IMG/VR virus record: IMGVR_UViG_3300033144_003463
Coordinates: 1 to 50,020 of that record
DNA length: 50,020 nucleotides
DNA from: a virus
Reading direction: 5' to 3' (one strand)
Positions 14,905-22,029 of this stretch are shown one piece after another. Position numbers and translations under genes: made by a program. Each line of letters begins with the position of its first letter. Position 1 is the first letter of the stretch. The notes beneath the pieces were generated by a model. That model was not told the origin of the DNA. It saw only the letters and a program-made list of their open reading frames with translations, and did not search any database.

Positions 14905-15172
14905 GAAATGGATGTTTAGTGTTGTAGAAGAGGCAATACTAAATGAAGATTTTATAAAAAAGCATCCCAATATGCGTGGGGGCAGAATAGAGATATGGCA
15001 CGAAGATGAGTCATATGATGTAGAAGAAATAAGATTTATGCTACCGGAAGAGATTTTTCTACCATTTAGAGAGGCCATTGATATGAAAGAGTGTGATTAT
15101 TTTCAATTAGGCAGAGTTCGTTCGGAAGATTTAGAAGAATTTATTAACAAAAAAAATGAACAGAGAAATTAA
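14897..15172 (+). CDS. Hypothetical acidic protein
   Basis: ATG 14897 is chosen because it overlaps the previous stop (ATGGATAA); the product has 91 residues. Rich in Glu/Asp with alternating strands and helices (GGRIEIWHEDESYDVEEIRF). It overlaps the YopX-like gene by 17 bases. No family recognised. Confidence 0.6.
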   Translation: MDKKWMFSVVEEAILNEDFIKKHPNMRGGRIEIWHEDESYDVEEIRFMLPEEIFLPFREAIDMKECDYFQLGRVRSEDLEEFINKKNEQRN

Positions 15173-15548
15173 ATTTAGAGCTTGGGATAAAAAGAATAAG
15201 AAAATGATTTATGATGATGAAAGAGATATTGATTTGTTTATTGATTTTGGCGGAACGATCTGCGAGAATGAATGTCAAACATTTTCAGGGACGAGAGGAT
15301 ATGAATTATATCTTATGCAATACACGGGACTAAAAGACAAGAACGAAAAAGAGATTTATGAGGGGGATATAGTGGATTATGGTTTCAAAATCCCAGGATA
15401 TACAGAGCTATATAAAGGTAAAGTATTTTTTGGAAAAGGAATGTTTTTAGTAGATGGCGATACTCTTAACAATGAATTTCATCAATTGAATAAGTGCTGT
15501 TATCTAAAAATAATCGGCAACATATACGAGAATAAAGAATTAATTTAA
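15156..15548 (+). CDS. YopX-family protein
   Basis: In this 130-residue protein, REIKFRAWDKKNKKMIY at the N terminus and LMQYTGLKDKNEKEIYEGDIVDY in the middle are the signature of the YopX family. The family is frequent in phages and prophages of many bacteria, and its molecular function is not established. It starts inside the preceding gene and ends five bases before the next one. Confidence 0.8.
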   Translation: MNREIKFRAWDKKNKKMIYDDERDIDLFIDFGGTICENECQTFSGTRGYELYLMQYTGLKDKNEKEIYEGDIVDYGFKIPGYTELYKGKVFFGKGMFLVDGDTLNNEFHQLNKCCYLKIIGNIYENKELI

Positions 15549-15552
15549 AAAA

Positions 15553-15753
15553 ATGAGAGACGAAAAGAGAATACCAAAAATAATTAAACTATTAGAAGAA
15601 GCGTGGACACTTGTCCCGGATTGGAGGTTGGGACAGCTTATCTCTAATTTAGTAGGGAGTGGGCGACAAGATGTGTTTCACCCCGAAGACGATCAATGGG
15701 AGGAATACTTAAAAGCATTTATAGATTATTGCCATGACCAAGAAAAAAGCTAA
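15553..15753 (+). CDS. Conserved small phage protein ('DxRLGQLI' type)
   Basis: In this 66-residue protein, KRIPKIIKLLEEAWTLVPDWRLGQLISNL followed by FHPEDDQWEEYL fits a small family widespread in phages and bacteria. Its function is unknown. It overlaps the NinG-like gene by 20 bases. Confidence 0.6.
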   Translation: MRDEKRIPKIIKLLEEAWTLVPDWRLGQLISNLVGSGRQDVFHPEDDQWEEYLKAFIDYCHDQEKS

Positions 15754-16147
15754 AACAACTACACAAAAGAAGAAGCAAGCACTTGATAAAGAGCTATTAG
15801 AATTATGGAAAATGGCCTGCTATAAAGCTTGGGGCGATGAGTGTATAATATGTGGGAACACAGACCAAACAACTTACCACCACTATATACCCAAGAGTAG
15901 AAGCATAAGATTAAAGTATGATGTAATAAACGGAGTTCCTATCTGTAATGGCAAGGCACACTATAAGCTACATCATAGCGGAACACCAGATGAGGTTTTT
16001 GAGATATGCGAAACGATTAGAATAAAAAGGGGTAAAACTTGGTGCGATTATATAGATAAGGCAAAGGCAATGGATAACCGAAGCATTTATACGCTTCGCT
16101 GGTTAGAGGAACAAAAAGAGATATTAAATAATTATTTAGATTCTTAA
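15734..16147 (+). CDS. NinG-like / HNH-type recombination protein
   Basis: In this 137-residue protein, CIICGNTDQTTYHHYIPKSRSIRLKYDVINGVPIC followed by HYKLHHSG gives a treble-clef HNH fold: CxxC, HH, and Asn in INGV. The fold and the context of small early genes resemble NinG-type proteins of phages. It probably cuts or binds branched DNA. The lysine-rich N terminus would aid DNA binding. Confidence 0.65.
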   Translation: MTKKKAKTTTQKKKQALDKELLELWKMACYKAWGDECIICGNTDQTTYHHYIPKSRSIRLKYDVINGVPICNGKAHYKLHHSGTPDEVFEICETIRIKRGKTWCDYIDKAKAMDNRSIYTLRWLEEQKEILNNYLDS

Positions 16148-16149
16148 AT

Positions 16150-16190
16150 GGCGCACCCCTACACTTGTTGGGGCGCACCCTTACACTTGT
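16150..16190 (+). repeat. Two-copy tandem repeat of about 19 bp
   Basis: GGCGCACCCCTACACTTGT (16150-16168) and GGCGCACCCTTACACTTGT (16172-16190), one mismatch, period 22 bp. It lies in the short gap between the NinG-like gene and the next gene, whose ATG follows directly. The end ACACTTGTATGCTAT recalls parts of the phage promoters, so it may be a remnant of one. Confidence 0.6.
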
Positions 16191-16424
16191 ATGCTATGCC
16201 ACCCAAAAGAGATACAAAAACTCCCCGAATATGCTAATTTCAAGGAAGATTATAAAAAATATAGGGAACTAGAATCTTCACGAAATGATCAATACCGGGC
16301 AAGGCAAAACTTAATAAAGAAATATGCCAAGTATGGGATATTTTTAACTCCAAAAGAATGTTCGGAAAAATGTCCTTATTATAAAATATGTAAAAAACAC
16401 GATAACCTATGGGGCGACTATTGA
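16191..16424 (+). CDS. Small Cys-cluster protein
   Basis: This 77-residue protein has a charged helical first half and ends with CSEKCPYYKICKKHD, four possible metal ligands (three Cys, one His). It overlaps the next gene by 16 bases. Start ATG 16191 follows directly on a tandem repeat and has no visible ribosome site. Function unknown. Confidence 0.55.
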   Translation: MLCHPKEIQKLPEYANFKEDYKKYRELESSRNDQYRARQNLIKKYAKYGIFLTPKECSEKCPYYKICKKHDNLWGDY

Positions 16425-16750
16425 AAAAATGTAAAATATGTGATATGGTGTTTGAAGACACTACTAGGAATCAAAACAAAAAGTATTGCTCTGCTAAATG
16501 TAGGTATGTAGCCGGGAACGAGCAAAAACGATTAAAAAAGAATGAACTACTTATATATAGCAGAAAATGTGGGAAATGTGGTAAGAAATGGGTATTTGAT
16601 TTTTGTCCTATTGACCATTGTAGAAAATACGCAGAAATGAAATGTCCCTATTGTGGTTATTCGGTTAGAGAGGATATTCGTAGTGCTATGGAGTATCAAG
16701 AGTTTGAAGATTTGGTAAGTTATTGTGATGATAGTTTGGCAGTAATTTAA
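16409..16750 (+). CDS. Multi-zinc-finger protein
   Basis: This 113-residue protein has three Cys pairs or clusters: CKICDMVFED with CSAKC (FCS/treble-clef-like, residues 8-31), CGKCGKKW, and CPYCG near the C terminus. The first motif recalls zinc fingers of phage HNH and terminase-linked proteins. Probably nucleic-acid binding. It ends the P3 transcription block; a terminator follows. Confidence 0.65.
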   Translation: MGRLLKKCKICDMVFEDTTRNQNKKYCSAKCRYVAGNEQKRLKKNELLIYSRKCGKCGKKWVFDFCPIDHCRKYAEMKCPYCGYSVREDIRSAMEYQEFEDLVSYCDDSLAVI

Positions 16751-16756
16751 TAAAAG

Positions 16757-16765
16757 TTATCCACA
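16757..16765 (+). promoter_or_regulatory. DnaA box / operator, copy 3
   Basis: TTATCCACA within AAAAGTTATCCACAGGTAG. Here the terminator at 16775 lies between the box and promoter P4, so the distance to the -35 is 51 bp instead of 19-20. Confidence 0.65.
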
Positions 16766-16774
16766 GGTAGCTAG

Positions 16775-16800
16775 AATCCCTTTGTTTATAAGGGATTTTT
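16775..16800 (+). terminator. Rho-independent terminator
   Basis: AATCCCTT (16775-16782) pairs with AAGGGATT (16790-16797), eight pairs with a 7-nt loop, and runs into TTTTT. It ends the block of small early genes just before promoter P4. Confidence 0.8.
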
Positions 16801-16807
16801 GGGTGGC

Positions 16808-16836
16808 TTGTATTTTTTTGTAATGTATGCTATACT
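16808..16836 (+). promoter_or_regulatory. Phage promoter P4 (amidoligase operon)
   Basis: -35 TTGTAT (16808-16813), 17-bp spacer, extended -10 TGCTATACT (TATACT at 16831-16836). The 5' leader of about 200 nt is unusually long for this genome and starts with a hairpin (16841-16867). Confidence 0.8.
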
Positions 16837-16840
16837 GATG

Positions 16841-16867
16841 TTGTTCGGGTGAGAAGACCATTTGCCC
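16841..16867 (+). promoter_or_regulatory. Leader hairpin, copy A
   Basis: TTGTTCGGGTGAG...TTTGCCC, in which GGG can pair with CCC, lies at the 5' end of the P4 transcript. A closely related sequence (TTGTCCGGGTGAG...CTTGCCC) stands at 22030-22058. The rest of the leader up to 17040 has no gene and no other clear element. Confidence 0.4.
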
Positions 16868-17040
16868 TTTTGACAATTTGCGAGTGATAACGAGAACATA
16901 GGATATTTTTTTAACAAGGGACTATCTAAATGGAATCCCTAAAATCGTTTATTTTTTAAGCACTAATCCTAATCGGTTCATTGGCTTATTGTGTTCAAAC
17001 AAGAGGGCGAAATGGTTTTATTATAATTAAACAGAAAAAA

Positions 17041-17517
17041 ATGGCAAAAAAGAAGAAAACTAGGAAGAAAATAATAGAACTAGATATTAAAAAGCGAGGA
17101 ATGTCAGTTGTATTAGGTATCAAGGCAGAAAAAAGATTAGAGGATTTTTTCCGCAATATGTCAGAGGGGAAAACTGCTGTATCTTCTAAATGGCGGGACA
17201 ATAGCGGGAATGGGTTGCTCTTCTATAAGGGGAACGATAAGTTGGAACTTTTTAGAAAGCAATTAGTTGAATCCGGGATATACTGCTTTGACGATTTTGG
17301 TAGTGGGTTTTTTCATAAAGAATTAGAAGATCCGAATGTAGCTTTATTAAGAATAGTAGGAATAGGCAAGGGGGTAAAGATCAAAACAGACGATTTTATA
17401 GCTTTTGAAGATTTGAAATTATATGTAGAGAAATTGGCAAGAGTAGTAAAAGAGATTTATCAAAACTTTTTGCTAGATACGAATGTTAAGGCAAGAATAA
17501 GCTATGATATGGACTAA
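17041..17517 (+). CDS. Hypothetical basic protein, first gene of the amidoligase operon
   Basis: ATG 17041 follows the leader ATTAAACAGAAAAAA and gives 158 residues; an in-frame upstream start at 16981 is less likely. It has a Lys-rich N terminus (MAKKKKTRKKIIELDIKKRG). Its last base is the first base of the amidoligase ATG (TAATG), so the two are translationally coupled. No family recognised; it may be a partner or substrate of the downstream enzymes. Confidence 0.6.
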   Translation: MAKKKKTRKKIIELDIKKRGMSVVLGIKAEKRLEDFFRNMSEGKTAVSSKWRDNSGNGLLFYKGNDKLELFRKQLVESGIYCFDDFGSGFFHKELEDPNVALLRIVGIGKGVKIKTDDFIAFEDLKLYVEKLARVVKEIYQNFLLDTNVKARISYDMD

Positions 17518-18317
17518 TGGAAAATATACCTAGATTATTATTATCAGATTTAGAATTGGCAGTAGAGATAGAGGGGGCTTTTTCTACCGAGTTGGCAGAA
17601 TTGGTTGATGTTAATAAATGGGGAACTTGGGCTGATGATGGTTCTGTTGATCACGACTTGATTGATGAATTAGATTATCCCATAGACGCAGAGGAGTTTC
17701 GCTCTGGGGTTGTTGGTTATAAAAAGCTATATAAGATATTGAGGGCTTTTAGCAAACCTAACTATGCTTCAAATGATAGTTGCGGAATACACCTACATAT
17801 AAGTGCCAAGGATTGTTCTCCTAAGATATTGGCAAGGATTGTAAGCGATTTAGATTTTATGGAACATATAAGAGACGTTGCTAGAAATAATTTTGGGGAA
17901 GAACAAAGTAGAAGATTAGGGGAAGATAACGAGTATTGTCAATTTTTTAAGGGTTCGGGCGATTTATCTCATTGTATCAGGAATCGTGATAAGTATAGAT
18001 TTATGCGTTATCACCCTAGCTACAATACTCTTGAATGGCGATTTTTTTCGGCTCTTGAAAATGGGAATGATAATGTTGATAACATAAGATTGTTTCTAAA
18101 AGAGTTTCTAAAACACATAAATGGTTGTAGAACTATTAAAAACATAACAGAAATTGAGGTAAATGATGAAGAGCAAGTAGTAAAATCGTTTGAGTTGAAT
18201 CTTGGAAAAGGATTTAGCCCAAGTGGCAGAGTGGTTGAGTTAGAGCATTCTTTCAAAGCGTCGGGGCATTATGTTAATATGGATATACCCTTTTATGTTA
18301 TGGCTAAAAAAGAATAA
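17517..18317 (+). CDS. Amidoligase (ATP-grasp-like COOH-NH2 ligase)
   Basis: In this 266-residue protein the characteristic elements of the putative amidoligase family are present in order: an N-terminal LAVEIEGAF Glu pair, WADDGSV (38-44), SCGIHLHIS (88-96), and the C-terminal YRFMRYHPSYNTLEWRFF (TLEWRF at 171-176). The family is predicted to form amide or isopeptide bonds at the expense of ATP. It is known to occur next to class II glutamine amidotransferases, and the next gene here is one. It may modify a peptide, protein or cell-wall component. The substrate is unknown. Confidence 0.75.
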   Translation: MENIPRLLLSDLELAVEIEGAFSTELAELVDVNKWGTWADDGSVDHDLIDELDYPIDAEEFRSGVVGYKKLYKILRAFSKPNYASNDSCGIHLHISAKDCSPKILARIVSDLDFMEHIRDVARNNFGEEQSRRLGEDNEYCQFFKGSGDLSHCIRNRDKYRFMRYHPSYNTLEWRFFSALENGNDNVDNIRLFLKEFLKHINGCRTIKNITEIEVNDEEQVVKSFELNLGKGFSPSGRVVELEHSFKASGHYVNMDIPFYVMAKKE

Positions 18318-18331
18318 TTAAAATAAAAAAT

Positions 18332-19372
18332 ATGTGCTTTATATCAAGCGTTTTCAGAACAAAGGAACGAGATAAGGAGGTTGAGAGAGTTTTGTTGAAT
18401 AATTTTGCTTCACAAATGAATATGAATAGTGAGGGGTTTTCTCTGCTATCAAAAAATCAGAATAATAAGGGGTATATAAGGAAGAGGGGACTAGATCCAA
18501 AGCTATTTTATAAAGAATTGGAAATGGCAGTTAAAAAAGAGGTTTTATTTACTCATTTTAGATTGGCTACCTCTGGGGGAATCAGTATAAGAAATACTCA
18601 TTTTTGGCAGTTGGGTGATTATTATTTCGGACACAATGGAATAATGGGCTATAATTATAACACAATGAGTTATGGCTACAAGCAAAAATATGAGAGCAAA
18701 GAGGTTGATAGTTTTGTATTTTTCAAAAAGCTATATGGAATGATAAGAACAGAAACTGATGTAAACTTGATAGCTGATTTATTAAAGGGGCTGAAAGACG
18801 AGGATTTACTCCACGGAAGAGGATTTTTGATAGACAAAAAGAATAATCTAGTTTATACCTTTGGGGATTTACACGCTTATCTTATAAATGGAAATTATCT
18901 TGTAATGTCTTCTGTTGGTATGGATTGGACAGATTATAAAATGAGAAAATATGGTGATTTATCTTTTGTTAGATTTAAGGAGTTGTTTGATGTTGAGAAA
19001 ACAAAAATACTTGAAGACGAATCTTTTGTTGCTACCCTAGGCGATTGGAAGTTTAAGAGGATTCCTAGTGGCGATTCTTTAATAGGGGCAGATTATGGGC
19101 AACCAAAATCCTTTGAGGGCGGATCAGGCAAGATAGAGTTAGAGGAAATTGACAAAGAGATTGAGGAAGAAATTAAGGAAAAGAAAGACGAGATAAAAGC
19201 AAGGGAAATGGTGATAGATTATGATAATGATGATGATTTTGCCAAAGCGTTTGGGTATGACTTAGATAGAAACCTATATGACGAACCGACTTACAATGAT
19301 AGGAATCTCCCCATAGAATCCCCGGAGGTTATAAAAGAAGTTAACCGGTTATTAGAAAAAAATGCTGGGTAA
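18332..19372 (+). CDS. Class II glutamine amidotransferase (Ntn hydrolase)
   Basis: In this 346-residue protein the chain begins Met-Cys, so Cys2 becomes the N-terminal nucleophile after Met removal. HFRLATSGG (75-83) and FGHNGIMG (99-106) are the matching GATase-II signatures that bind glutamine. The catalytic domain spans about residues 1-230. The C-terminal part is acidic and coiled-coil-like (EEIDKEIEEEIKEKKDEIKA). It could supply ammonia to, or transfer a gamma-glutamyl group with, the amidoligase encoded 14 bases upstream. Confidence 0.8.
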   Translation: MCFISSVFRTKERDKEVERVLLNNFASQMNMNSEGFSLLSKNQNNKGYIRKRGLDPKLFYKELEMAVKKEVLFTHFRLATSGGISIRNTHFWQLGDYYFGHNGIMGYNYNTMSYGYKQKYESKEVDSFVFFKKLYGMIRTETDVNLIADLLKGLKDEDLLHGRGFLIDKKNNLVYTFGDLHAYLINGNYLVMSSVGMDWTDYKMRKYGDLSFVRFKELFDVEKTKILEDESFVATLGDWKFKRIPSGDSLIGADYGQPKSFEGGSGKIELEEIDKEIEEEIKEKKDEIKAREMVIDYDNDDDFAKAFGYDLDRNLYDEPTYNDRNLPIESPEVIKEVNRLLEKNAG

Positions 19373-19610
19373 TAGATACTATTATAAAATACTTATAGGT
19401 GTCCCCTCAGGTAGTCAAATGAGGGGTGAAAACTCGTATTGGGAGGGGTTTGTTGTTAGCCCTTATGAGTTTACTCGTTTCAAAGTTGAAATCCAAGAAG
19501 CAAATAAAAAGGTTGGGGCAGGATCGGTTAGTAAAATGGTATCTTATTGTCGCAGAAATGGTATTTTCCGTAAAATTGAAATGGGGGCGTTGTCCTATAC
19601 ATTAAAATGA
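19362..19610 (+). CDS. Hypothetical protein of the amidoligase operon
   Basis: This 82-residue protein overlaps the GATase gene by 11 bases and the next gene by four (ATGA). Basic, mixed alpha/beta (YYYKILIGVPSGSQ..FEV-like strand pattern). No family recognised. The tight coupling suggests a function linked to the two enzymes. Confidence 0.6.
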   Translation: MLGNRYYYKILIGVPSGSQMRGENSYWEGFVVSPYEFTRFKVEIQEANKKVGAGSVSKMVSYCRRNGIFRKIEMGALSYTLK

Positions 19611-19927
19611 TAAAACAAGATAATATAAAACTTATAACCCTTAATTGGAGTATTGATGTAAATGTTCACGGCTATCCAGAAAATACTTTTGGTGATGTGA
19701 GGTATGAAAGAAAAGAGGATAGTGGAAATGTAGAGTATGGGACTTATACCTTTATGGCTAGGCAAAATTGTAGTGATAATGTGTTGGACAATATGATTAG
19801 AGAGCTTTATAGAACCCTTAATCATAGGCAGAATAGGCAAATGCCCTATTCTTTAATAAAGATTTTAGAGAACGCAAACTTGATTAGACATTTTAATAAG
19901 GATAATCGTTGGAGTTATAACTTATGA
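19607..19927 (+). CDS. Hypothetical protein of the amidoligase operon
   Basis: This 106-residue protein has an ATG that overlaps the preceding stop and a 3' end that overlaps the next ATG by four bases. Beta-rich first half (IKLITLNWSIDVNVHGYPE), helical second half (NVLDNMIRELYRTLNHRQNRQ). No family recognised. Confidence 0.6.
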   Translation: MIKQDNIKLITLNWSIDVNVHGYPENTFGDVRYERKEDSGNVEYGTYTFMARQNCSDNVLDNMIRELYRTLNHRQNRQMPYSLIKILENANLIRHFNKDNRWSYNL

Positions 19928-20487
19928 AAACAATAAAGCTAACAAAAGAAGAAATTGGTAGCATTGAAAAAAAACTACAAAACATATATAGGCAGTATTG
20001 TATAATCCAAGTTCCGGGAATGGATTGTGCCATTCGTGAGGTAGCTTGTAGAATGGCAAAAATAATAAGTGCCGGAAAAAAAATACAAAAAGATTCTACA
20101 AGGATATCGGAAGAAGAAGCTAGTAATGGACTAAATGTATCGCAACGAATAGCACAGAAAATGATAGAACAACAACAGCAACAGCGAGAATATGACAGGC
20201 AGTTTCGGGTTATGTTTGCGGGAAATGAGGACGATACATTAACTACATTAGACGATAACGAAATAGAAAATAGTGTGCTTAACGAACCTAGTGAGTCGGT
20301 GGGATTGTCGGGGACAACAACAGCAACAACGATTGATCCGGGAACAACTATAAATATGGGACATACCCACGAAATCCCGGAAGCAATATCAGCGTTGCCC
20401 GAAATTAGTGAAGAGCCGGGCGAAGAATTGGAAGAGCCGGACGAAGAGTTAAGGGGATTAAGGCGTTGGGTTGGTGGCTATAATTAG
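19924..20487 (+). CDS. Hypothetical low-complexity protein, last gene of the amidoligase operon
   Basis: This 187-residue protein has a helical N-terminal 75 residues with a Gln-rich stretch (KMIEQQQQQREYDRQ). A Thr/Gly/Pro/Glu-rich segment follows (GTTTATTIDPGTTIN, EEPGEELEEPDEELRG), ending in WVGGYN. The disordered tail and short conserved-looking C terminus make it a conceivable modification substrate of the amidoligase. That is speculation. Confidence 0.55.
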   Translation: MKTIKLTKEEIGSIEKKLQNIYRQYCIIQVPGMDCAIREVACRMAKIISAGKKIQKDSTRISEEEASNGLNVSQRIAQKMIEQQQQQREYDRQFRVMFAGNEDDTLTTLDDNEIENSVLNEPSESVGLSGTTTATTIDPGTTINMGHTHEIPEAISALPEISEEPGEELEEPDEELRGLRRWVGGYN

Positions 20488-20503
20488 CGAATAGTTAAAA
20501 AAT

Positions 20504-20512
20504 AAAGGTCGG
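20504..20512 (+). promoter_or_regulatory. AAAGGTCG leader motif, copy 3
   Basis: AAAGGTCGG lies 29 bases before ATG 20542, followed by the standard leader AATTAACATAATAATAAATAAA. It marks the start of the block after the amidoligase operon. Confidence 0.45.
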
Positions 20513-20541
20513 TCAAAATAATTAACATAATAATAAATAAA

Positions 20542-20757
20542 ATGAAAAACAAAAAATTAGGTGGAATGAACATAATGCTCAAAAAGGTTTTAGATCCCGA
20601 TATTAGAACATTGTTAAAAGCGGGATTTATGAATGGCGACTTGTTAATGACGATAAAGGGGATTAGAGCGTTGCGTTGGTTAGAGTTCAGAGATAGAAAA
20701 GACGAATTGGTGGAATTGGCAAAAGATCAGATAAAAGAAGATAAGGGAAAGGATTAA
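20542..20757 (+). CDS. Small hypothetical protein
   Basis: This 71-residue basic protein has a helix-rich pattern (RTLLKAGFMNGDLLMTIKGIRALRWLEFRDRK) that could be an HTH-like or adaptor fold. No family recognised. A G9/C6 hairpin follows at 20766. Confidence 0.55.
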   Translation: MKNKKLGGMNIMLKKVLDPDIRTLLKAGFMNGDLLMTIKGIRALRWLEFRDRKDELVELAKDQIKEDKGKD

Positions 20758-20765
20758 AGTAATTA

Positions 20766-20785
20766 GGGGGGGGGTTAATCCCCCC
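20766..20785 (+). terminator. G/C hairpin, terminator-like
   Basis: A run of nine G (20766-20774), TTAAT, then six C (20780-20785). The stem is very stable but is not followed by T. Homopolymers of this length are also prone to sequencing error. Confidence 0.45.
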
Positions 20786-20796
20786 TCCATAAAAGA

Positions 20797-21153
20797 ATGG
20801 AAAATATACCCATAAAAGAATCAGATCCCCTCCCTAATCCGACAAGGAAAACGATTGTAAAAGATTTAGATCGTTGGTTGAAACATTATCCAAAAATGAA
20901 TTATTTGCGTAAGATAGTAAAGTTTGCATTTGATTATATAAAGGAATATGAAACTGAGTATAGTGATTTAGAATGTGATAGGGATAATTTGAGTGATAGG
21001 TTGAATGAGCTTGAAAACGATTATGATAGTGTGTGCGAAGAGAGGAACGATTCTGATTGGGAGGTGGGCGAGCGAAATAAAACTATAACTGAATTGGAAG
21101 AAAAAGTAAGAGAATTAGAAAAAGAGATAGAAGATTTTAAGGATAGTCAATAA
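20797..21153 (+). CDS. Coiled-coil protein
   Basis: This 118-residue protein has a long coiled coil from about residue 50 to the C terminus (YSDLECDRDNLSDRLNELENDYDSV...ELEEKVRELEKEIEDF). The N-terminal 45 residues are basic and helical. No enzymatic motif. Probably a structural or scaffold-like accessory factor. Confidence 0.6.
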   Translation: MENIPIKESDPLPNPTRKTIVKDLDRWLKHYPKMNYLRKIVKFAFDYIKEYETEYSDLECDRDNLSDRLNELENDYDSVCEERNDSDWEVGERNKTITELEEKVRELEKEIEDFKDSQ

Positions 21154-21154
21154 T

Positions 21155-21257
21155 GGGCGGAAAAACAAGCTCCTGTGAATAGGAACAGCTTGTGAATGTG
21201 GGGAAACTCCATTATTCCCTATGCGGTAGAACGCAAGGTTCAACTCCTTGTCCGCCC
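21155..21257 (+). tRNA. tRNA-like RNA with oversized arms, isotype uncertain
   Basis: The 7-bp acceptor GGGCGGA/TCCGCCC and a canonical T arm CAAGG-TTCAACT-CCTTG directly before the 3' acceptor strand are clear. The total is 103 nt. In place of a D arm there is a long hairpin (ACAAGCT...AGCTTGT). A variable-arm-like hairpin TGCG-GTAGAA-CGCA precedes the T arm. A possible anticodon arm is GGGAA.../...TTCCC; with an A-A mismatch at its top the loop would be CTCCATT, with CCA (Trp). No CCA end is encoded. Not a normal cloverleaf; a tRNA mimic or an unusual tRNA. Confidence 0.5.
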
Positions 21258-21305
21258 TATACATTATATCAACTAGAAGATTTTAAGGGCTTATATGGCT
21301 ATTAT

Positions 21306-21569
21306 GTGCGTTGGAGTTATATAATTAACAAAAATACTATAAAAATTGTAAAAATAATAATAAAACTTATCAGGAAATTGTTTGCCGGAGTGGCGGGAAT
21401 TATACTATTGTTAATTGCCTTTATTGGCATTCTTGGAGTGTTGGCAGTATTGGCAGGAGTGTTGCCGGTTGCCGGGTTGCTTGTTGGAATATACAGGGGT
21501 GGGCGTTGGCTATATAGAAGAATCAAAAGGGCTTATTTGTCAGCATTTGGTATTTATGTGGAGTATTAA
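21306..21569 (+). CDS. Hydrophobic membrane protein, start uncertain
   Basis: The frame is open upstream into the tRNA-like RNA, which argues for a later start. GTG 21306 is a compromise. A standard leader (ATAATTAACAAAAATACT) ends at an ATA codon near 21340, so a non-ATG start is also possible. The product has a long hydrophobic region (FAGVAGIILLLIAFIGILGVLAVLAGVLPVAGLLVGI; two helices or a hairpin) and a basic C terminus. Holin-like or membrane-stress protein; function unknown. Confidence 0.5.
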   Translation: MRWSYIINKNTIKIVKIIIKLIRKLFAGVAGIILLLIAFIGILGVLAVLAGVLPVAGLLVGIYRGGRWLYRRIKRAYLSAFGIYVEY

Positions 21570-21571
21570 AG

Positions 21572-21580
21572 TTATCCACA
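21572..21580 (+). promoter_or_regulatory. DnaA box / operator, copy 4
   Basis: TTATCCACA within AAAGTTATCCACAGGTTG, starting 19 bp before the -35 of promoter P5 and two bases after the preceding gene. Confidence 0.7.
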
Positions 21581-21590
21581 GGTTGAGCAT

Positions 21591-21620
21591 TTGACAGCTA
21601 GTATATAAAACTGGTAAAAT
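21591..21620 (+). promoter_or_regulatory. Phage promoter P5
   Basis: -35 TTGACA (21591-21596), 18-bp spacer, extended -10 TGGTAAAAT (TAAAAT at 21615-21620). It has the best -35 of the set and a weaker -10. First gene ATG at 21662. Confidence 0.75.
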
Positions 21621-21661
21621 AAAGACAATTAAGCGAGGATCGTTCGGGGTTCTTAAAAAAT

Positions 21662-22018
21662 ATGTTCACAAAAAAACATTATAAAGAGGTAGCAGGTTTT
21701 TTCAAAAAAGCATTTGAAAGCGACAGGTCAAAAGATAATGATGATGTAAGAGACGCCCTGTTGGATATTAAGGAAGATTTTGAGGGGTTTTTCCTAGCAG
21801 ACAATAACAGCTTTGATGTATCAATTTTCAACGATGTTATTTTTCCCGATCCTGAAGAAGAATTAGAAGAGGTGGGTAGCATTGAAAACCTAACTCCAAA
21901 GAATATGGGTGATGAAGAGGTGGAAGAAGCGGAAGAACAGCAAGAATCAGAAGAAGAGGAAGAAGAGGAAGAAGAAGAGGAGGAGGAAGAAGAAGAGGAA
22001 GAAGAGAATAATAAATAA
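21662..22018 (+). CDS. Acidic protein with poly-Glu tail
   Basis: This 118-residue protein has an N-terminal helical half (FTKKHYKEVAGFFKKAFESDRSKDNDD). The last 40 residues are almost only Glu, with an uninterrupted run of about 19. Such tails mimic DNA charge or bind basic proteins. The coding DNA is a GAA/GAG run liable to slippage. It is the first gene behind P5, so it is expected early. DNA-mimic function is conjecture. Confidence 0.6.
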   Translation: MFTKKHYKEVAGFFKKAFESDRSKDNDDVRDALLDIKEDFEGFFLADNNSFDVSIFNDVIFPDPEEELEEVGSIENLTPKNMGDEEVEEAEEQQESEEEEEEEEEEEEEEEEEEENNK

Positions 22019-22029
22019 GTAATCCGAAG

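Noticed and set aside
16981-17040. N-terminal extension of the first amidoligase-operon gene
   Set aside because: The upstream start lacks the genome's typical leader, whereas ATTAAACAGAAAAAA directly precedes ATG 17041.
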